NCBI GenBank assembly: GCA_947169975.1
Contig: CAMVRT010000003.1
Span: 62,001 to 126,000 of the forward strand
DNA length: 64,000 nucleotides
DNA from: an uncultured Oscillospiraceae bacterium
Lineage (GTDB): Bacteria > Bacillota > Clostridia > Oscillospirales > Oscillospiraceae
Direction: 5' to 3'
Positions 21,848-31,680 of the stretch are shown in pieces. Numbering within the stretch: position 1 is the first letter of the stretch; each line of letters opens with the position of its first letter. Position numbers and translations under genes: made by a program. Under the pieces are notes generated by a model. It did no database searches, had not been told where the DNA came from, and saw nothing but the letters and a program-made list of their open reading frames with translations.

Positions 21848-24014
21848 TTGTCTGCACGTCCTTTCCCCTGTATTCCAGGCACATCATGGTCAGATCGTCG
21901 AACTGCTCGGCCTCCTGTACGAAACTGTCTACGGCCTTGCGCACGTTTTTCAGAAGCTGCTCCGGTGCGGTGTCCGGCGCACCGTTCAGCGCCTCCAGCA
22001 TCCGCTGCGTGCCGAACAGGGCGTTGGAGGCATCCGTAGCCTCCGGCACGCCGTCGGTGTACAGGAACAGCTTGGTGCCCGGCTCCAGCTGCAGCTCATA
22101 TTCCTTGTAATTCGCACTGTCCATGGCGCCGATGACCAGGCCGTGCCTGTCCTTGATGAGCTCGAACCTGCCGCCCGGCCTCTTGATCACCGGATACTCG
22201 TGCCCGGCGTTGGCGGCGGTCAGCTTTCCGGTGGAGATCTCCAGGATTCCCACCCATACGGTGACGAACATCTCCACCTGGTTGTTGGAGCACAGGGCCT
22301 CGTTTGTCTTGCGCAGAATCTCCGCCGGGGACCGGCCCAGCATGGCGCAGCTCTGCAGAATGGTCTTGGAAATCATCATGAACAGCGCCGCCGGCACGCC
22401 TTTGCCCGACACGTCCGCCATGACCAGGCACAGGTGATCGTCGTCGATCAGGAAGAAGTCGTAGAAATCGCCGCCAACCTCTTTGGCCGGATCCATACTG
22501 GCGTAGATGTCAAACTCGTGCCGGTCCGGATAGGCCGGGAAAATGTGGGGCAGCATGCTGCTCTGGATCTGGTTGGCCATATGCAGCTCCGTGCTGACGC
22601 GCTCCTTCTCCCGGGTGATCTCCGTAATGTTCTCAATGTACCGCTTTGTCTTTTTCGACAGGTCGGCAAAGGACTCGGCCAGCACCTCGATCTCGTCATT
22701 GGTGCGGTAGCTGTCCTTCATCTGGAAAAGTCCGCCGGTCTGGCCGCAGGTGATAACGTTTTGGGTCATCTCCTCAATAGGCCGTACCATTCTCCGTGTT
22801 GCCAAAAGGGCTGCAAGAGCGCCCAGTATCAGCATCGCCGCGAACATCAGAACGATCGTCGTTCCGACCCGGGCCGCGCCCGAGCGGAACTGCTCACTGG
22901 CGTCGACATTGATCTTGTCGTATTCACCCAGCAGGCGCCGCTCCGGCTGCTGGGTGAGTTCCTTGTCCACAGCTGACACCACAGCCCAGCCCACCGTAGG
23001 CATGGGTGAACCCACCATATAGTACTCTCTGCCATCCAGCGTCAAGAGTTCGAGATCCGTTGTCTCGGAACGGGCGCGATCCACAAATTGAGACAATTCC
23101 TCGCTGCCCAGCTTCCTCAAGTCTCTGGCCACGTTGGCTTCCGCGGCGGCAAAAAGGCCCGTTTGATCTGACGAAATGATCACCTGGCCCTTGTCGTTGA
23201 CGATAAACACCGCTCCTCCGTTTGCCGCGGCGCTCTGGAAGTCAGCCATGCTTTCCAGCACGATGTCAATTCCCACAACACCCACAAGCTCACCGTCGGC
23301 AACCACAGGGGCCGAGCAGGTGACAACCAGCTTTCCGCTGAAGGCGTCCTTCATGATGCCCGTAAAATAAAGGCCGCCTGCCTCCACCGCACCCTTGTAC
23401 CAGGGCCGCTCCCGGACGGGGAAGGGGATCGGCTCTCCGTTCCCGTCCAGCTTGATCCGGGGCTTTTCATCCACACACAGATCCGTGCCGTCGGCCAGGC
23501 CGATATACAGGCCGTCGATCTTATCCGAAATGCGGTGCATGGCGATCATGGGAACGCTCAAATGAGCGGCGGTGCCCAGATATTCCGACTGTGTATAATC
23601 CACGCCTGCCTCGCACAGCACCATGGCCGAGGGCGTCCCCTCCATGGACGGATCGGGGAGGCGAAAGGCCTCGGGCAGGAGGCCTTGCCGGTTCTCAAAC
23701 AGTCCCTGGGCCATGGCCTGCAGCATATAGACGTTGTTCACGACCTCGGCAAAATCGTTGTCGGCCACATTGGCCTGCAGAGACGTGGTTCTGATCAGCG
23801 TGGCCTCCAGCATCTGCTGCATGGTTGCCTCCGAGGTCTGCGAGATGGCAGACTGCTGCTCATCCCGTGTCTCCCCCACGATCTTCACAAGCATCCGGCT
23901 CTGGTAGGCGGACACGACGGCAAACACAGCGACTGTCAGCACAAGCACCAGCAGCACAAGGCCAACGGCTCTGCGCTGCAGCCTGCCGAAGGTAATACCC
24001 AAAACTTTCTTCAA
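21837..24014 (-). CDS. membrane SpoIIE-type PP2C phosphatase with extracellular sensor
   Basis: 725 aa. TM1 (GLVLLVLVLTVAVFAVVSAY), a large dCache-like extracellular region (about 40-375, including VGVVGIDIVLESM), TM2 (GTTIVLMFAAMLILGALAAL), a HAMP-like linker and a C-terminal PP2C phosphatase (KEVGGDFYDFFLIDDDHLCL, MADVSGKGVPAALFM). It probably senses an external small molecule and dephosphorylates the two STAS domains of the operon, as RsbU/RsbP do. It starts 14 bp after the STAS gene. Confidence 0.92.
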   Translation of the reverse strand: MKKVLGITFGRLQRRAVGLVLLVLVLTVAVFAVVSAYQSRMLVKIVGETRDEQQSAISQTSEATMQQMLEATLIRTTSLQANVADNDFAEVVNNVYMLQAMAQGLFENRQGLLPEAFRLPDPSMEGTPSAMVLCEAGVDYTQSEYLGTAAHLSVPMIAMHRISDKIDGLYIGLADGTDLCVDEKPRIKLDGNGEPIPFPVRERPWYKGAVEAGGLYFTGIMKDAFSGKLVVTCSAPVVADGELVGVVGIDIVLESMADFQSAAANGGAVFIVNDKGQVIISSDQTGLFAAAEANVARDLRKLGSEELSQFVDRARSETTDLELLTLDGREYYMVGSPMPTVGWAVVSAVDKELTQQPERRLLGEYDKINVDASEQFRSGAARVGTTIVLMFAAMLILGALAALLATRRMVRPIEEMTQNVITCGQTGGLFQMKDSYRTNDEIEVLAESFADLSKKTKRYIENITEITREKERVSTELHMANQIQSSMLPHIFPAYPDRHEFDIYASMDPAKEVGGDFYDFFLIDDDHLCLVMADVSGKGVPAALFMMISKTILQSCAMLGRSPAEILRKTNEALCSNNQVEMFVTVWVGILEISTGKLTAANAGHEYPVIKRPGGRFELIKDRHGLVIGAMDSANYKEYELQLEPGTKLFLYTDGVPEATDASNALFGTQRMLEALNGAPDTAPEQLLKNVRKAVDSFVQEAEQFDDLTMMCLEYRGKDVQTNEN

Positions 24015-24028
24015 GGCAAAATCTCCCT

Positions 24029-24328
24029 TTACTCGATGGTCAGGATATCCGTAAAGCCCGTGACGTCAAAGATCTCCATGACCGTTTCGCCCACGCGGAC
24101 GAGCCGCATGGTGCCCCGCTTGTTCATGCTCTTCTGCGCGGAGAGCAGCACCCGCAGTCCGGCGGAGGAAATGTACTCCAGCTTTTCAAAATCCAGCGTC
24201 AGGTCGGTGACGCCGTCCAGAGACTCCGCCAGCGCTTTCTCCAGTGCTGGTGCCGTCACCGTATCCAGACGCCCCTCCAGCGCGAAAACGGCGGTTTCCT
24301 TTGCAACGGTCTTCCTGATTTCAAGCAT
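24029..24328 (-). CDS. STAS-domain anti-anti-sigma protein
   Basis: 99 aa, a free-standing RsbV/SpoIIAA-like protein. The phospho-acceptor Ser lies in LEYISSAGLRVLLSAQ. AAGGAGGAATTC is the RBS. It is first in the operon STAS, phosphatase, STAS-kinase-RsbW fusion; the close SSAGLRV match with the fusion's own STAS domain suggests both compete for the same kinase. Confidence 0.92.
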   Translation of the reverse strand: MLEIRKTVAKETAVFALEGRLDTVTAPALEKALAESLDGVTDLTLDFEKLEYISSAGLRVLLSAQKSMNKRGTMRLVRVGETVMEIFDVTGFTDILTIE

Positions 24329-24374
24329 ATTGAATTCCTCCTTGTGTGCTTTTTCCTATACCTATCCAGTTTTG

Positions 24375-24403
24375 ATTATAACAAGCGCGCGAGTGATTTG
24401 CAA
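24375..24403 (-). promoter_or_regulatory. promoter of the partner-switching operon
   Basis: On the minus strand TTGCAA (24403-24398), 17-bp spacer and TATAAT (24380-24375). It lies 47 bp before the STAS start. Confidence 0.8.
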
Positions 24404-24588
24404 GAGCAGGCTTGGCCGACACTGCGGCTGTTGTGCTCTGCCCGGGCGCGGGGTGATGATCATCTGTCGGAGCTGTAAATCGTTCAACACACAACCGGGC
24501 AGACAATCGCATCGGGACGATCTTCGCCTCAGTATATTGCCAAAGGGACTGTGCTTCCGGCCGAAATCATGTTCCCGCGTTTTTTTGC
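24404..24588. other. intergenic between divergent promoters
   Basis: I see no gene or structure here. Open frames lack an RBS and domain similarity. Confidence 0.5.
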
Positions 24589-24617
24589 TTGTACACCGAT
24601 AGCGCTTGTGTTATACT
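24589..24617 (+). promoter_or_regulatory. promoter of the zinc-ribbon/ABC operon
   Basis: TTGTAC (24589-24594), 17-bp spacer and TATACT (24612-24617), 82 bp before the first ATG. Confidence 0.65.
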
Positions 24618-24699
24618 GTATTTTGCAGGTATTCTATTCTGCATCGCAAAATAGAATGATAAGTAAAAACCCGACAAAAGCACAGAGAGGAGAATACAT

Positions 24700-26439
24700 A
24701 TGTTTTGCAGCAATTGCGGCGCCTCCATGCCGGAGGGCCAGCCCTTCTGCACCAACTGCGGCGCACCTCTGACGGATCAGCAGCCCCTGCAGGGCGGGAA
24801 CGGGGCTTCCCAGCAGATTTCCCCCAAGCCTCCCAAGGCTCCCAAGGCTCCCAAGCCCAAAAAGGCCCTGTTGAGCTGGATCATTGCGGGCGTAGCCACT
24901 GCCGCCGTAATCACCGGCGTGGTGCTTGGCTGGGGCCACATCCGGAATTTTGTGGAGCGCACCTTCTCGTCTCCCGAAAAATACTATCAGACCGTGGAAA
25001 AGCGGGCCATCAGCTCCGCCACTGACGCACTCGTCGATACGACCGATCTGGCCGGCAGCATGTTCAGCCCGGACAGCAAAAACGCCGTTCAGGGCAGCAT
25101 CACTGTCTCCATGGGCAAGGAGTTCACCGGCCTGATCTCCGACGAGGTCGGCACGGACATGAGCTGGTTCAAAAACGCAGGCATGATTTTCACCCTCGAT
25201 CAGACCCACGGTGATCTGATCGGTGCCAAGGCAACGATGCAGCTCAACGGAACCGACATAGCAAATCTGGACGGCATGTACGAGAAGGATTCCCGCATGA
25301 TCTATTTCCGCGTGCCGGAATGCTCCAAGCAGTATGCCGGCATGAATCTGGAGGATCTGCTGGAGCTCTATTATGAGGAAAACGGCTACGACCAGACCTA
25401 TGCCATGCTGTCCAACCTTGTCTACGCCGATGACAGCCAGATCCAGGCCATCATGGGCGCCATGCCCGATTCCAAGACCCTCAACAAGGTCATCGAGCGC
25501 TACACCAACATCATCATCAAGAATCTGGACGAGGTTGATCGCGGCAGCGAGAAGGTCACCGCCGGCGACATCACCTGCAGCTACACCACCCTCGAGGTGG
25601 AGATCGACAGCGCCACGCTGGAGAGCATTGCCAAGGACGTGGTCAATACGGCAGTCGATGACAAGGATCTCAAGGAGATCATCTGCAACTTCGCCGCGGC
25701 AATGGGCGAGGACGGCGATGAGCTTTATGCGTCGCTCCAGGATGAGCTGCGCGACGCAGACATCAGCATCGATGAGGATATTCTGATTAAAATGGTGGTA
25801 TACGTGAACGGCGAGGGCGAGGTCAAAGGCCGCGACATCCAGATCAAGGCGGACGGCAGCGAGGTTGCCACCATCCGCTACCTTGTCACCGAAAAGGGCG
25901 GCAAGTTCGGCGCGGAGTTCCGGATCAAGACGCCTGATACCACCATCTCCCTTGAGGGCGACGGCACCAAGCGCGGCGACATGATCAAGGGCACGCTGGA
26001 CGCCAAGGTGAGCTCTTATGGCGAAACCCACAAGCTGGGCACCATCGAGATCGACGGCAGCACCAAGGACGACAGCTTTGAGGGCGATATCACCTTTGCT
26101 CCCTCCGAGGAGGTGCTGGAGGCCATGCTGTCCGAGGTGGATCTGCCGCCGTTCCTGACAGATATGGTGCGCAACATCAAGATCACCCTGTCCAACCACA
26201 GCTCCAAAAACCATCTGGATGTGTCCCTTGCGCTGAAGAGCGACAGCACGGAGCTGGTTACCGTGCGCTTTGAGTGCAAGGAGGTCTCTCCTCTGGATCT
26301 CTCCGTTCCCTCTGACTACATGGATCCCGAGGAGTGGGTTCAGAGCATGGATCAGTCCAACCTGATGACCCTGATCGGCAACCTGCAGAAGGCGGGCGTT
26401 CCCATGTCCCTCTTCTCCGATCTGGGCGACCTGTTCTGA
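24700..26439 (+). CDS. zinc-ribbon membrane protein with large extracellular domain
   Basis: 579 aa. Double-CxxC zinc ribbon at the N-terminus (MFCSNCGASMPEGQPFCTNC), a Pro/Lys linker, one transmembrane helix (about residues 66-86), then about 490 residues outside. The ectodomain is closely paralogous to the lipoprotein at 29552-31135 (for example KNAVQGSITVSMGKEFTGLI versus DNAVQGSLTVSVGKDITDLL). Function unknown. It begins an operon with an ABC transporter and may be its surface partner or regulator. RBS AGGAG before ATG 24700. Confidence 0.8.
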   Translation: MFCSNCGASMPEGQPFCTNCGAPLTDQQPLQGGNGASQQISPKPPKAPKAPKPKKALLSWIIAGVATAAVITGVVLGWGHIRNFVERTFSSPEKYYQTVEKRAISSATDALVDTTDLAGSMFSPDSKNAVQGSITVSMGKEFTGLISDEVGTDMSWFKNAGMIFTLDQTHGDLIGAKATMQLNGTDIANLDGMYEKDSRMIYFRVPECSKQYAGMNLEDLLELYYEENGYDQTYAMLSNLVYADDSQIQAIMGAMPDSKTLNKVIERYTNIIIKNLDEVDRGSEKVTAGDITCSYTTLEVEIDSATLESIAKDVVNTAVDDKDLKEIICNFAAAMGEDGDELYASLQDELRDADISIDEDILIKMVVYVNGEGEVKGRDIQIKADGSEVATIRYLVTEKGGKFGAEFRIKTPDTTISLEGDGTKRGDMIKGTLDAKVSSYGETHKLGTIEIDGSTKDDSFEGDITFAPSEEVLEAMLSEVDLPPFLTDMVRNIKITLSNHSSKNHLDVSLALKSDSTELVTVRFECKEVSPLDLSVPSDYMDPEEWVQSMDQSNLMTLIGNLQKAGVPMSLFSDLGDLF

Positions 26440-26445
26440 TCGGCC

Positions 26446-27123
26446 ATGGAAGCGGAAATTATTGACATCAAAAAGAAATACGGGCGAAAAGAGGTCCTTC
26501 GCGGGACCTCCTTTCGCATGGAGACCGGCAGCTGTGTGGGTATTCTGGGCACCAACGGCTGCGGGAAATCCACGCTGCTGAAGATCCTCGCCGGCGTGCT
26601 GGCCTGTGACGGCGGGCAGTTTCTGTGGCAGAACGAGGATCTGCTGAAGAACGCCGCGCTCCGCGCCAAAACGGTGGGCTACGTGCCCCAGGGCACGCCA
26701 TTGATCGAGGAGCTCAGCGCCCGTGACAACCTGCGGCTTTGGTACGAGCCGCAGGCCCTGGAGCAATCTCTGGACAGCGGCGTGCTGCGGCAGCTGGGCG
26801 TCCATGAGTTCCTCCACACCACCGCCGTGAAGCTCTCCGGCGGCATGAAAAAGCGGCTGTCCATCGGCTGCGCCATGGCGAAGGATCCAGCCATCCTTCT
26901 GCTGGATGAGCCCACTGCCGCCCTGGATCTGGTGTGCAAGGAGCAGATCCTCGACACCTTCGACAGCTTCCGCCGTTCCGGCGGGGCTCTGGTGATCGTC
27001 AGTCACGATCAGTGGGAGCTGTCCATGTGTGACAGCTGGCTGCACCTGCGCAACGGCGTGATGCATCCCTATGCCTACGACGGGCAGCTGCGCCATTTGA
27101 TTGCGGAGCTGGTGGAATCATGA
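26446..27123 (+). CDS. ABC transporter ATP-binding protein
   Basis: 225 aa. Walker A GTNGCGKST, Q-loop VPQG, signature KLSGGMKKR, Walker B ILLLDEP and H-loop VIVSHDQ. It follows the zinc-ribbon gene by 6 bp and overlaps the first permease (ATGA). With the two ABC-2-like permeases it makes a complete exporter with one ATPase serving two different membrane subunits. Confidence 0.92.
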   Translation: MEAEIIDIKKKYGRKEVLRGTSFRMETGSCVGILGTNGCGKSTLLKILAGVLACDGGQFLWQNEDLLKNAALRAKTVGYVPQGTPLIEELSARDNLRLWYEPQALEQSLDSGVLRQLGVHEFLHTTAVKLSGGMKKRLSIGCAMAKDPAILLLDEPTAALDLVCKEQILDTFDSFRRSGGALVIVSHDQWELSMCDSWLHLRNGVMHPYAYDGQLRHLIAELVES

Positions 27124-28364
27124 GAACGGCTGCCGTATATCTGGGCCTGCAGCTCAAGCGGGCCGGAAAGATGCTGCCGCGGATGCTGGCGGTCACGCTG
27201 GTACTGGCGGCGCTGGTGGCTCTGGTCGGGCTGATGCTCTCCCGCATGAATGACAGCGATGACGCGCAGGAGAAGATCCGCATCGGCGTGGTGGGCGATA
27301 TGGAGGCCGGCGGTGTGGCCTACGGCGTGAGCGTTATGGAGAGCCTGGATTCCACCCGGTTCTCCCTGTCCCTGCTGCCTATGTCGGAGGAGGAGGCCTC
27401 CCGTGCCCTGAAAAGCTCGGAGCTGGACGCCTATCTCATCGTCCCGGACGGTTTTGTGGACGCCATGATGGTGGGAGAACACCGCCCCGTGACCTTCGTG
27501 ACCCGTGACGTCGGCGCCGGCGTTGGCGGCATTCTGATCCGGGAGCTGGCACAGACTGTCTCCGCTCTGGTGCTGGAGACGGAGAATGCCGTCTACGGCC
27601 TTCAGGATTACACGGCGGAGAATTTTCCGGAGCGCAATCCCTACGCCGACGGTGACACTCTGACCTACAAGTATATGATGAAGATCCTGGATCGGGATCG
27701 CCTGTTCCAGGTGGAGACCGTGGGTGCGGCGGATCAGCTCTCCCTGCCGGGGTACTACCTCTGCGGCTTTACCGTTCTGTTCGCCATGCTCTGGGCCATC
27801 AGCTGCACGCCGCTGTTCACCGGGCGCTCCCGGGAGCTGAGCCGCCTGCTCAGCGCGGACGGATTCGGGGCAGCCGGTCAGGTGCTGACGGAGTTTATCA
27901 GCTTTGTTCTGCTGATGCTTTGCGGTGTCCTCGGCGCCGGGCTGCTGGGCTCGGTACTGGGAAAGCGGCTGGGGCTGACGATTCCTGAACTGGCCGGGCA
28001 GGGCGCAGCCGGCCTGTGGCGGTTTGGCCTTGGGGCTCTGCCTGCTGCGCTGATGCTGTGCGCCATGGCCTTTTTCCTCTTTGAGCTCACGGACAGCACC
28101 GTGGGCGGTATTCTCGTGCTGTTCTTCAGCGCCGTGGTGCAGGGCTACCTGTCCGGGTGCTTTTATCCCTCCACCTTCTTCCCGGAGGGGCTGCGTACCA
28201 TCGGCGCTCTGCTGCCTGCCGGCACTGCCATGTCCCATATGCGGAGCCTGCTGCTGGGCAACCCGCCTTCATGGCCGGTGTGGGCCTATTTCGCGCTGTT
28301 CATGATCCTGTCCGTCCTGATCCGGGAGTACAGGCTCCTCACCGGAAAGGAGGCGACAGCATGA
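27120..28364 (+). CDS. ABC-2-type permease, first subunit
   Basis: 414 aa. One N-terminal TM helix (MLAVTLVLAALVALVGLML), an extracytoplasmic region of about 180 residues, then five to six TM helices at the C-terminus. This is the ABC-2/YhgE-like architecture. It overlaps both neighbours by 4 bases (ATGA), so it is tightly coupled. The substrate is unknown. Confidence 0.85.
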   Translation: MRTAAVYLGLQLKRAGKMLPRMLAVTLVLAALVALVGLMLSRMNDSDDAQEKIRIGVVGDMEAGGVAYGVSVMESLDSTRFSLSLLPMSEEEASRALKSSELDAYLIVPDGFVDAMMVGEHRPVTFVTRDVGAGVGGILIRELAQTVSALVLETENAVYGLQDYTAENFPERNPYADGDTLTYKYMMKILDRDRLFQVETVGAADQLSLPGYYLCGFTVLFAMLWAISCTPLFTGRSRELSRLLSADGFGAAGQVLTEFISFVLLMLCGVLGAGLLGSVLGKRLGLTIPELAGQGAAGLWRFGLGALPAALMLCAMAFFLFELTDSTVGGILVLFFSAVVQGYLSGCFYPSTFFPEGLRTIGALLPAGTAMSHMRSLLLGNPPSWPVWAYFALFMILSVLIREYRLLTGKEATA

Positions 28365-29485
28365 GCAAGCTGCGCAGACTTCTTCTCTGGTACGGTTTGC
28401 TGAGCAAGCGGCTGCTCCGGCGTCCGGCCTATCTGGCCGTCCTGGTGCTGGTGCCTCTGTTCTGCGTGGCGATCCTGCTCTTCTCGCATCAGGAAAGCGG
28501 TGTCATTACCGTGGCCCTGCATTGCCAGGATCCGTCGGATCCCGCCGCCGGCCAGGCGCAGCAGCGGCTGCTGGAGAAGAAAAGTATCATCCGGTACATC
28601 CCCTGCGATACGGAGGCCGAAGCCCGTGACGCCGTGGTTCACGGCCGGGCAGACGCCGCCTGGATCTTTCACGCGGACACCTCGGAGCAGCTGGAGCGCT
28701 TTGCCCGCAACGCCTCCGCCGTGGCTGTGACCGTGGTGGAGCGGGAGGACACCGTGTTCCTCATGGTGGCCCGGGAAAAGCTCTTCGGCGCACTGTACCC
28801 GGATCTCTCCTTTGATATTTTCTCCCGCTTCATCGCCGATGATGCCGGCGAGACGGTGGACGGACTGGAAAGATACTACCACAGCGGCACGGTCAATGAG
28901 GAGATCATGCGTTTCGTGTCCGCCGGCGGTGATGAGCTCGGCGACCCCAATCACTACCTCGTCACGCCGCTGCGGGGCATTCTGTCCCTGCTGCTGATGC
29001 TCAGCGGCTTTGCCTCCGCCATGTACTGCTATAAGGAGGAGCGGATCGGAAGCTTTGTGTGGCTGTCCCAGCGCAAGCGGATGCTGCTGCCCATTCTGTG
29101 TCACCTCACGGCGATCCTTCCGGCCGCACTGGCTGTCTATGTCGCCATGGCGCTGGCTGGCATTCTGACGAATCCCCTGCGGGAGCTGCTGCTGTTGGCG
29201 CTGTTCTGCCTCGGTGCGGCCCTGTTCTGCGAGCTGATCCGGTGCCTGGCCGGCAGGCCGGAGCATCTGGGCGCACTGATCCCCATTCTGATGATCGCCA
29301 TGGTGGTGCTCTGCCCGGTCTTTATGGACATGGGGATCCTCCGGCCCGTACAGAAGATGCTGCCCCCTTACTTCTATCTTCGCTCCGTGTACACACAGGC
29401 CGGTCTCTCGGCTCTGGTGATTTACACGGCTGTCCTCGCGATGGTCACACTGCCGGTTTGCTGGGTCCGGCAGTCCCGCATCTGA
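28361..29485 (+). CDS. ABC-2-type permease, second subunit
   Basis: 374 aa with the same plan as the preceding gene: TM1 (AYLAVLVLVPLFCVAILLF), a soluble loop, then a cluster of C-terminal TM helices. ATG at 28361 has AAAGGAGG; an open frame further upstream is out of context. The two permeases probably form a heterodimer. Confidence 0.85.
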   Translation: MSKLRRLLLWYGLLSKRLLRRPAYLAVLVLVPLFCVAILLFSHQESGVITVALHCQDPSDPAAGQAQQRLLEKKSIIRYIPCDTEAEARDAVVHGRADAAWIFHADTSEQLERFARNASAVAVTVVEREDTVFLMVAREKLFGALYPDLSFDIFSRFIADDAGETVDGLERYYHSGTVNEEIMRFVSAGGDELGDPNHYLVTPLRGILSLLLMLSGFASAMYCYKEERIGSFVWLSQRKRMLLPILCHLTAILPAALAVYVAMALAGILTNPLRELLLLALFCLGAALFCELIRCLAGRPEHLGALIPILMIAMVVLCPVFMDMGILRPVQKMLPPYFYLRSVYTQAGLSALVIYTAVLAMVTLPVCWVRQSRI

Positions 29486-29551
29486 TACTGTTTTCCCTGC
29501 CGTGTGCGACACGGCCGATCCAATAATCTATTCGAAAAGGAGCGCAAACCT

Positions 29552-31135
29552 ATGAAAAGAGTATTCGCATTGCTTCTGGCCCTGGCCGTTGTGTTCTCTC
29601 TGACGGCTTGCGGTAAGGCAAAGGCACCGGAAAAAGCCAAGAAAGCTTTTGCAGACACCTTCTCTTCCCCCGAAGAGTTCTACCGGGCGGTAGAGAAGCG
29701 GAACGTTAACTCCGTATCCGACGCTCTGGACAACACAGCAGGTCTTGCTGACAAGATGTTCAGCTTGAACAGCGACAACGCTGTTCAGGGCAGTCTCACC
29801 GTGTCGGTGGGGAAGGATATCACCGACCTTCTCGCCGAATACGTGGGGCAGGACATGAGCTGGCTGAAGAACGCCGGCCTGACCTTTACGCTGGACCGGA
29901 CCCATAAGGACATGACCGGCGCCAAGGCTACCGTGCAGCTCAACGGCACCGATCTGGTCAATATGGACGGCCTGTATGTCAAAGACTCCCATATGGCTTA
30001 CATCCAGATGCCGGAATTTTCCAAGCAGTATGCCGGTGTGGATGTAGAACAGCTGCTGGACGACTACTATTGGGAAAACGGCTACGATCAGACCTACGCC
30101 CTGCTGTACAGTCTCGTCTACGGTGACGACGGCCAGCTTCAGGCCATCATGGGCGCCATGCCCGATTCCGAGACCGTCAGCAAGCTGATTGACCGCTACA
30201 CTGAAATCGTCCTCAAGGATCTGAAGGATGTGAAGCAGGGCAGCGAAAAGGTTACCGCCAACGGGGTCACCTGCACCTACACCACCCTCACGGCGGAGAT
30301 GGACAAGGACTCTCTGATGACGATTCTCAAGGATGTGACCGAGGCCGCAGCCAAGGATGAGGACATCAAGACGATCATCTGCAACCTGGCAGAGGCATCG
30401 GGCGAGGACGGCGATCAGGTGTACGAGTCGTTCAAGGAGGAGCTGCTCAATGCGGATCTCACCATTGACGAGGACGTAAACATCGTCATGGTGGTATACG
30501 TGAACGACCAGGGCGACGTCAAGGGCCGCGATATTCAGATCAAGGTGGCCGATGAAGATCCTGTCACGGTCCGCTTTATCTACGCCGAGAAGGACGGCAA
30601 GTTCGGCACGGATTTCCTGATGGAGTCTTCCGAGGCCACCATGACTGTCACCGGCGGCGGCACCCGGAAGGACGGCCACATCAAGGGCACGGCGGACGCC
30701 GACTTCACCGTGAACGGCGATGCTCACAAGCTGGGCACCTTTGAGATCGACGGCGACACCAAGGACAACCGCTTCGTGGGCGAGATCTCCTTTACCCCGT
30801 CCCAGGAGCTGCTGGACGAGGTGCTGGCTGACGCGGACCTGCCGTCATTCCTGGAGGATATGGTGCGCAACGCGAAGATCTCCTTTACCAACCGCAGCAC
30901 CAAGGATCACCTGGACATGACCATTGCCATTAAGAGCGGCAGCAGTGAGCTTATCAGCCTTAGATTTGAGTGCCAGGAGACCTCTCCCATGAGTCTCTCC
31001 GTGCCCTCTGACTACCTGTCTCCGGAAAAGTGGGCTGAAACCATCGACCAGAACGGGCTGGTCACGCTGCTCGGCAGCCTGCAGGATGCCGGTGTTCCCA
31101 TGTCCTTCTTCTCCGAAATGGGCGATCTGTTCTGA
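29552..31135 (+). CDS. lipoprotein paralogue of the zinc-ribbon membrane protein
   Basis: 527 aa. Lipoprotein signal with lipobox LTAC (Cys21). The mature protein aligns over its whole length with the ectodomain of the 24700-26439 product, ending alike (GVPMSFFSEMGDLF versus GVPMSLFSDLGDLF). The same extracellular domain is therefore anchored in two ways, by a TM helix and by lipid, on either side of one exporter. Function unknown. Confidence 0.85.
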   Translation: MKRVFALLLALAVVFSLTACGKAKAPEKAKKAFADTFSSPEEFYRAVEKRNVNSVSDALDNTAGLADKMFSLNSDNAVQGSLTVSVGKDITDLLAEYVGQDMSWLKNAGLTFTLDRTHKDMTGAKATVQLNGTDLVNMDGLYVKDSHMAYIQMPEFSKQYAGVDVEQLLDDYYWENGYDQTYALLYSLVYGDDGQLQAIMGAMPDSETVSKLIDRYTEIVLKDLKDVKQGSEKVTANGVTCTYTTLTAEMDKDSLMTILKDVTEAAAKDEDIKTIICNLAEASGEDGDQVYESFKEELLNADLTIDEDVNIVMVVYVNDQGDVKGRDIQIKVADEDPVTVRFIYAEKDGKFGTDFLMESSEATMTVTGGGTRKDGHIKGTADADFTVNGDAHKLGTFEIDGDTKDNRFVGEISFTPSQELLDEVLADADLPSFLEDMVRNAKISFTNRSTKDHLDMTIAIKSGSSELISLRFECQETSPMSLSVPSDYLSPEKWAETIDQNGLVTLLGSLQDAGVPMSFFSEMGDLF

Positions 31136-31211
31136 TCCCGGGAAGCCTGCTCTGCGCTGACGGTTTCATTGCAGCGTGCTCATTCATGTATTTGTAAAGG
31201 AGAACAAGACC

Positions 31212-31664
31212 ATGAAAAAGATACTCGCATTGCTTCTGGCCCTGACCGTTGTGTTTTCTCTGGCGGCCTGCGGCGGCAAGGATAGGGAAAAGAAGTCGGA
31301 AAACCCCGGTGTCACCCATAGCGACAAGGACACGGGCAAGGAAAAGGAGCCGGGAAACGCCAACGCGGCCTATGCCGGCACCTATGAAGGCGTCCACTGC
31401 AAATTCGTCGGTGACGAGGAGTGGGTGGAGGATGAACCGTTCAGCCTGACCCTCAACGCCGACGGCACCGGCGTCCACAGCCGGGATGGCATGGAGTTCA
31501 ACGTGACCTGGACGCTGGACGGCGAGAGTTTCACCATGAACGAAACGTTTATCGGTGATCCTATTGTCTACACCGGCACGCTGAAGGACGGCGAGCTGCA
31601 TCTGTACAACAACACACCTGATGAGCCCCTCACCTACGAATACGTCTACAAGTTTGTCGGATAA
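31212..31664 (+). CDS. small lipoprotein
   Basis: 150 aa. The signal peptide MKKILALLLALTVVFSLAAC is nearly the same as that of the preceding lipoprotein, also at the DNA level, but the mature domain is unrelated. It is an all-beta lipocalin-like domain (GTYEGVHCKFVGDEEW and YTGTLKDGELHLYNN) common in small lipoproteins of clostridia. AAAGGAG is the RBS. It is last in the operon. Confidence 0.8.
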   Translation: MKKILALLLALTVVFSLAACGGKDREKKSENPGVTHSDKDTGKEKEPGNANAAYAGTYEGVHCKFVGDEEWVEDEPFSLTLNADGTGVHSRDGMEFNVTWTLDGESFTMNETFIGDPIVYTGTLKDGELHLYNNTPDEPLTYEYVYKFVG

Positions 31665-31680
31665 ACAGCACGATACATAC

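Noticed and set aside
24634-27096. 820-aa minus-strand frame opposite the zinc-ribbon and ABC genes
   Set aside because: Shadow; no RBS or domain and it spans three real plus-strand genes.
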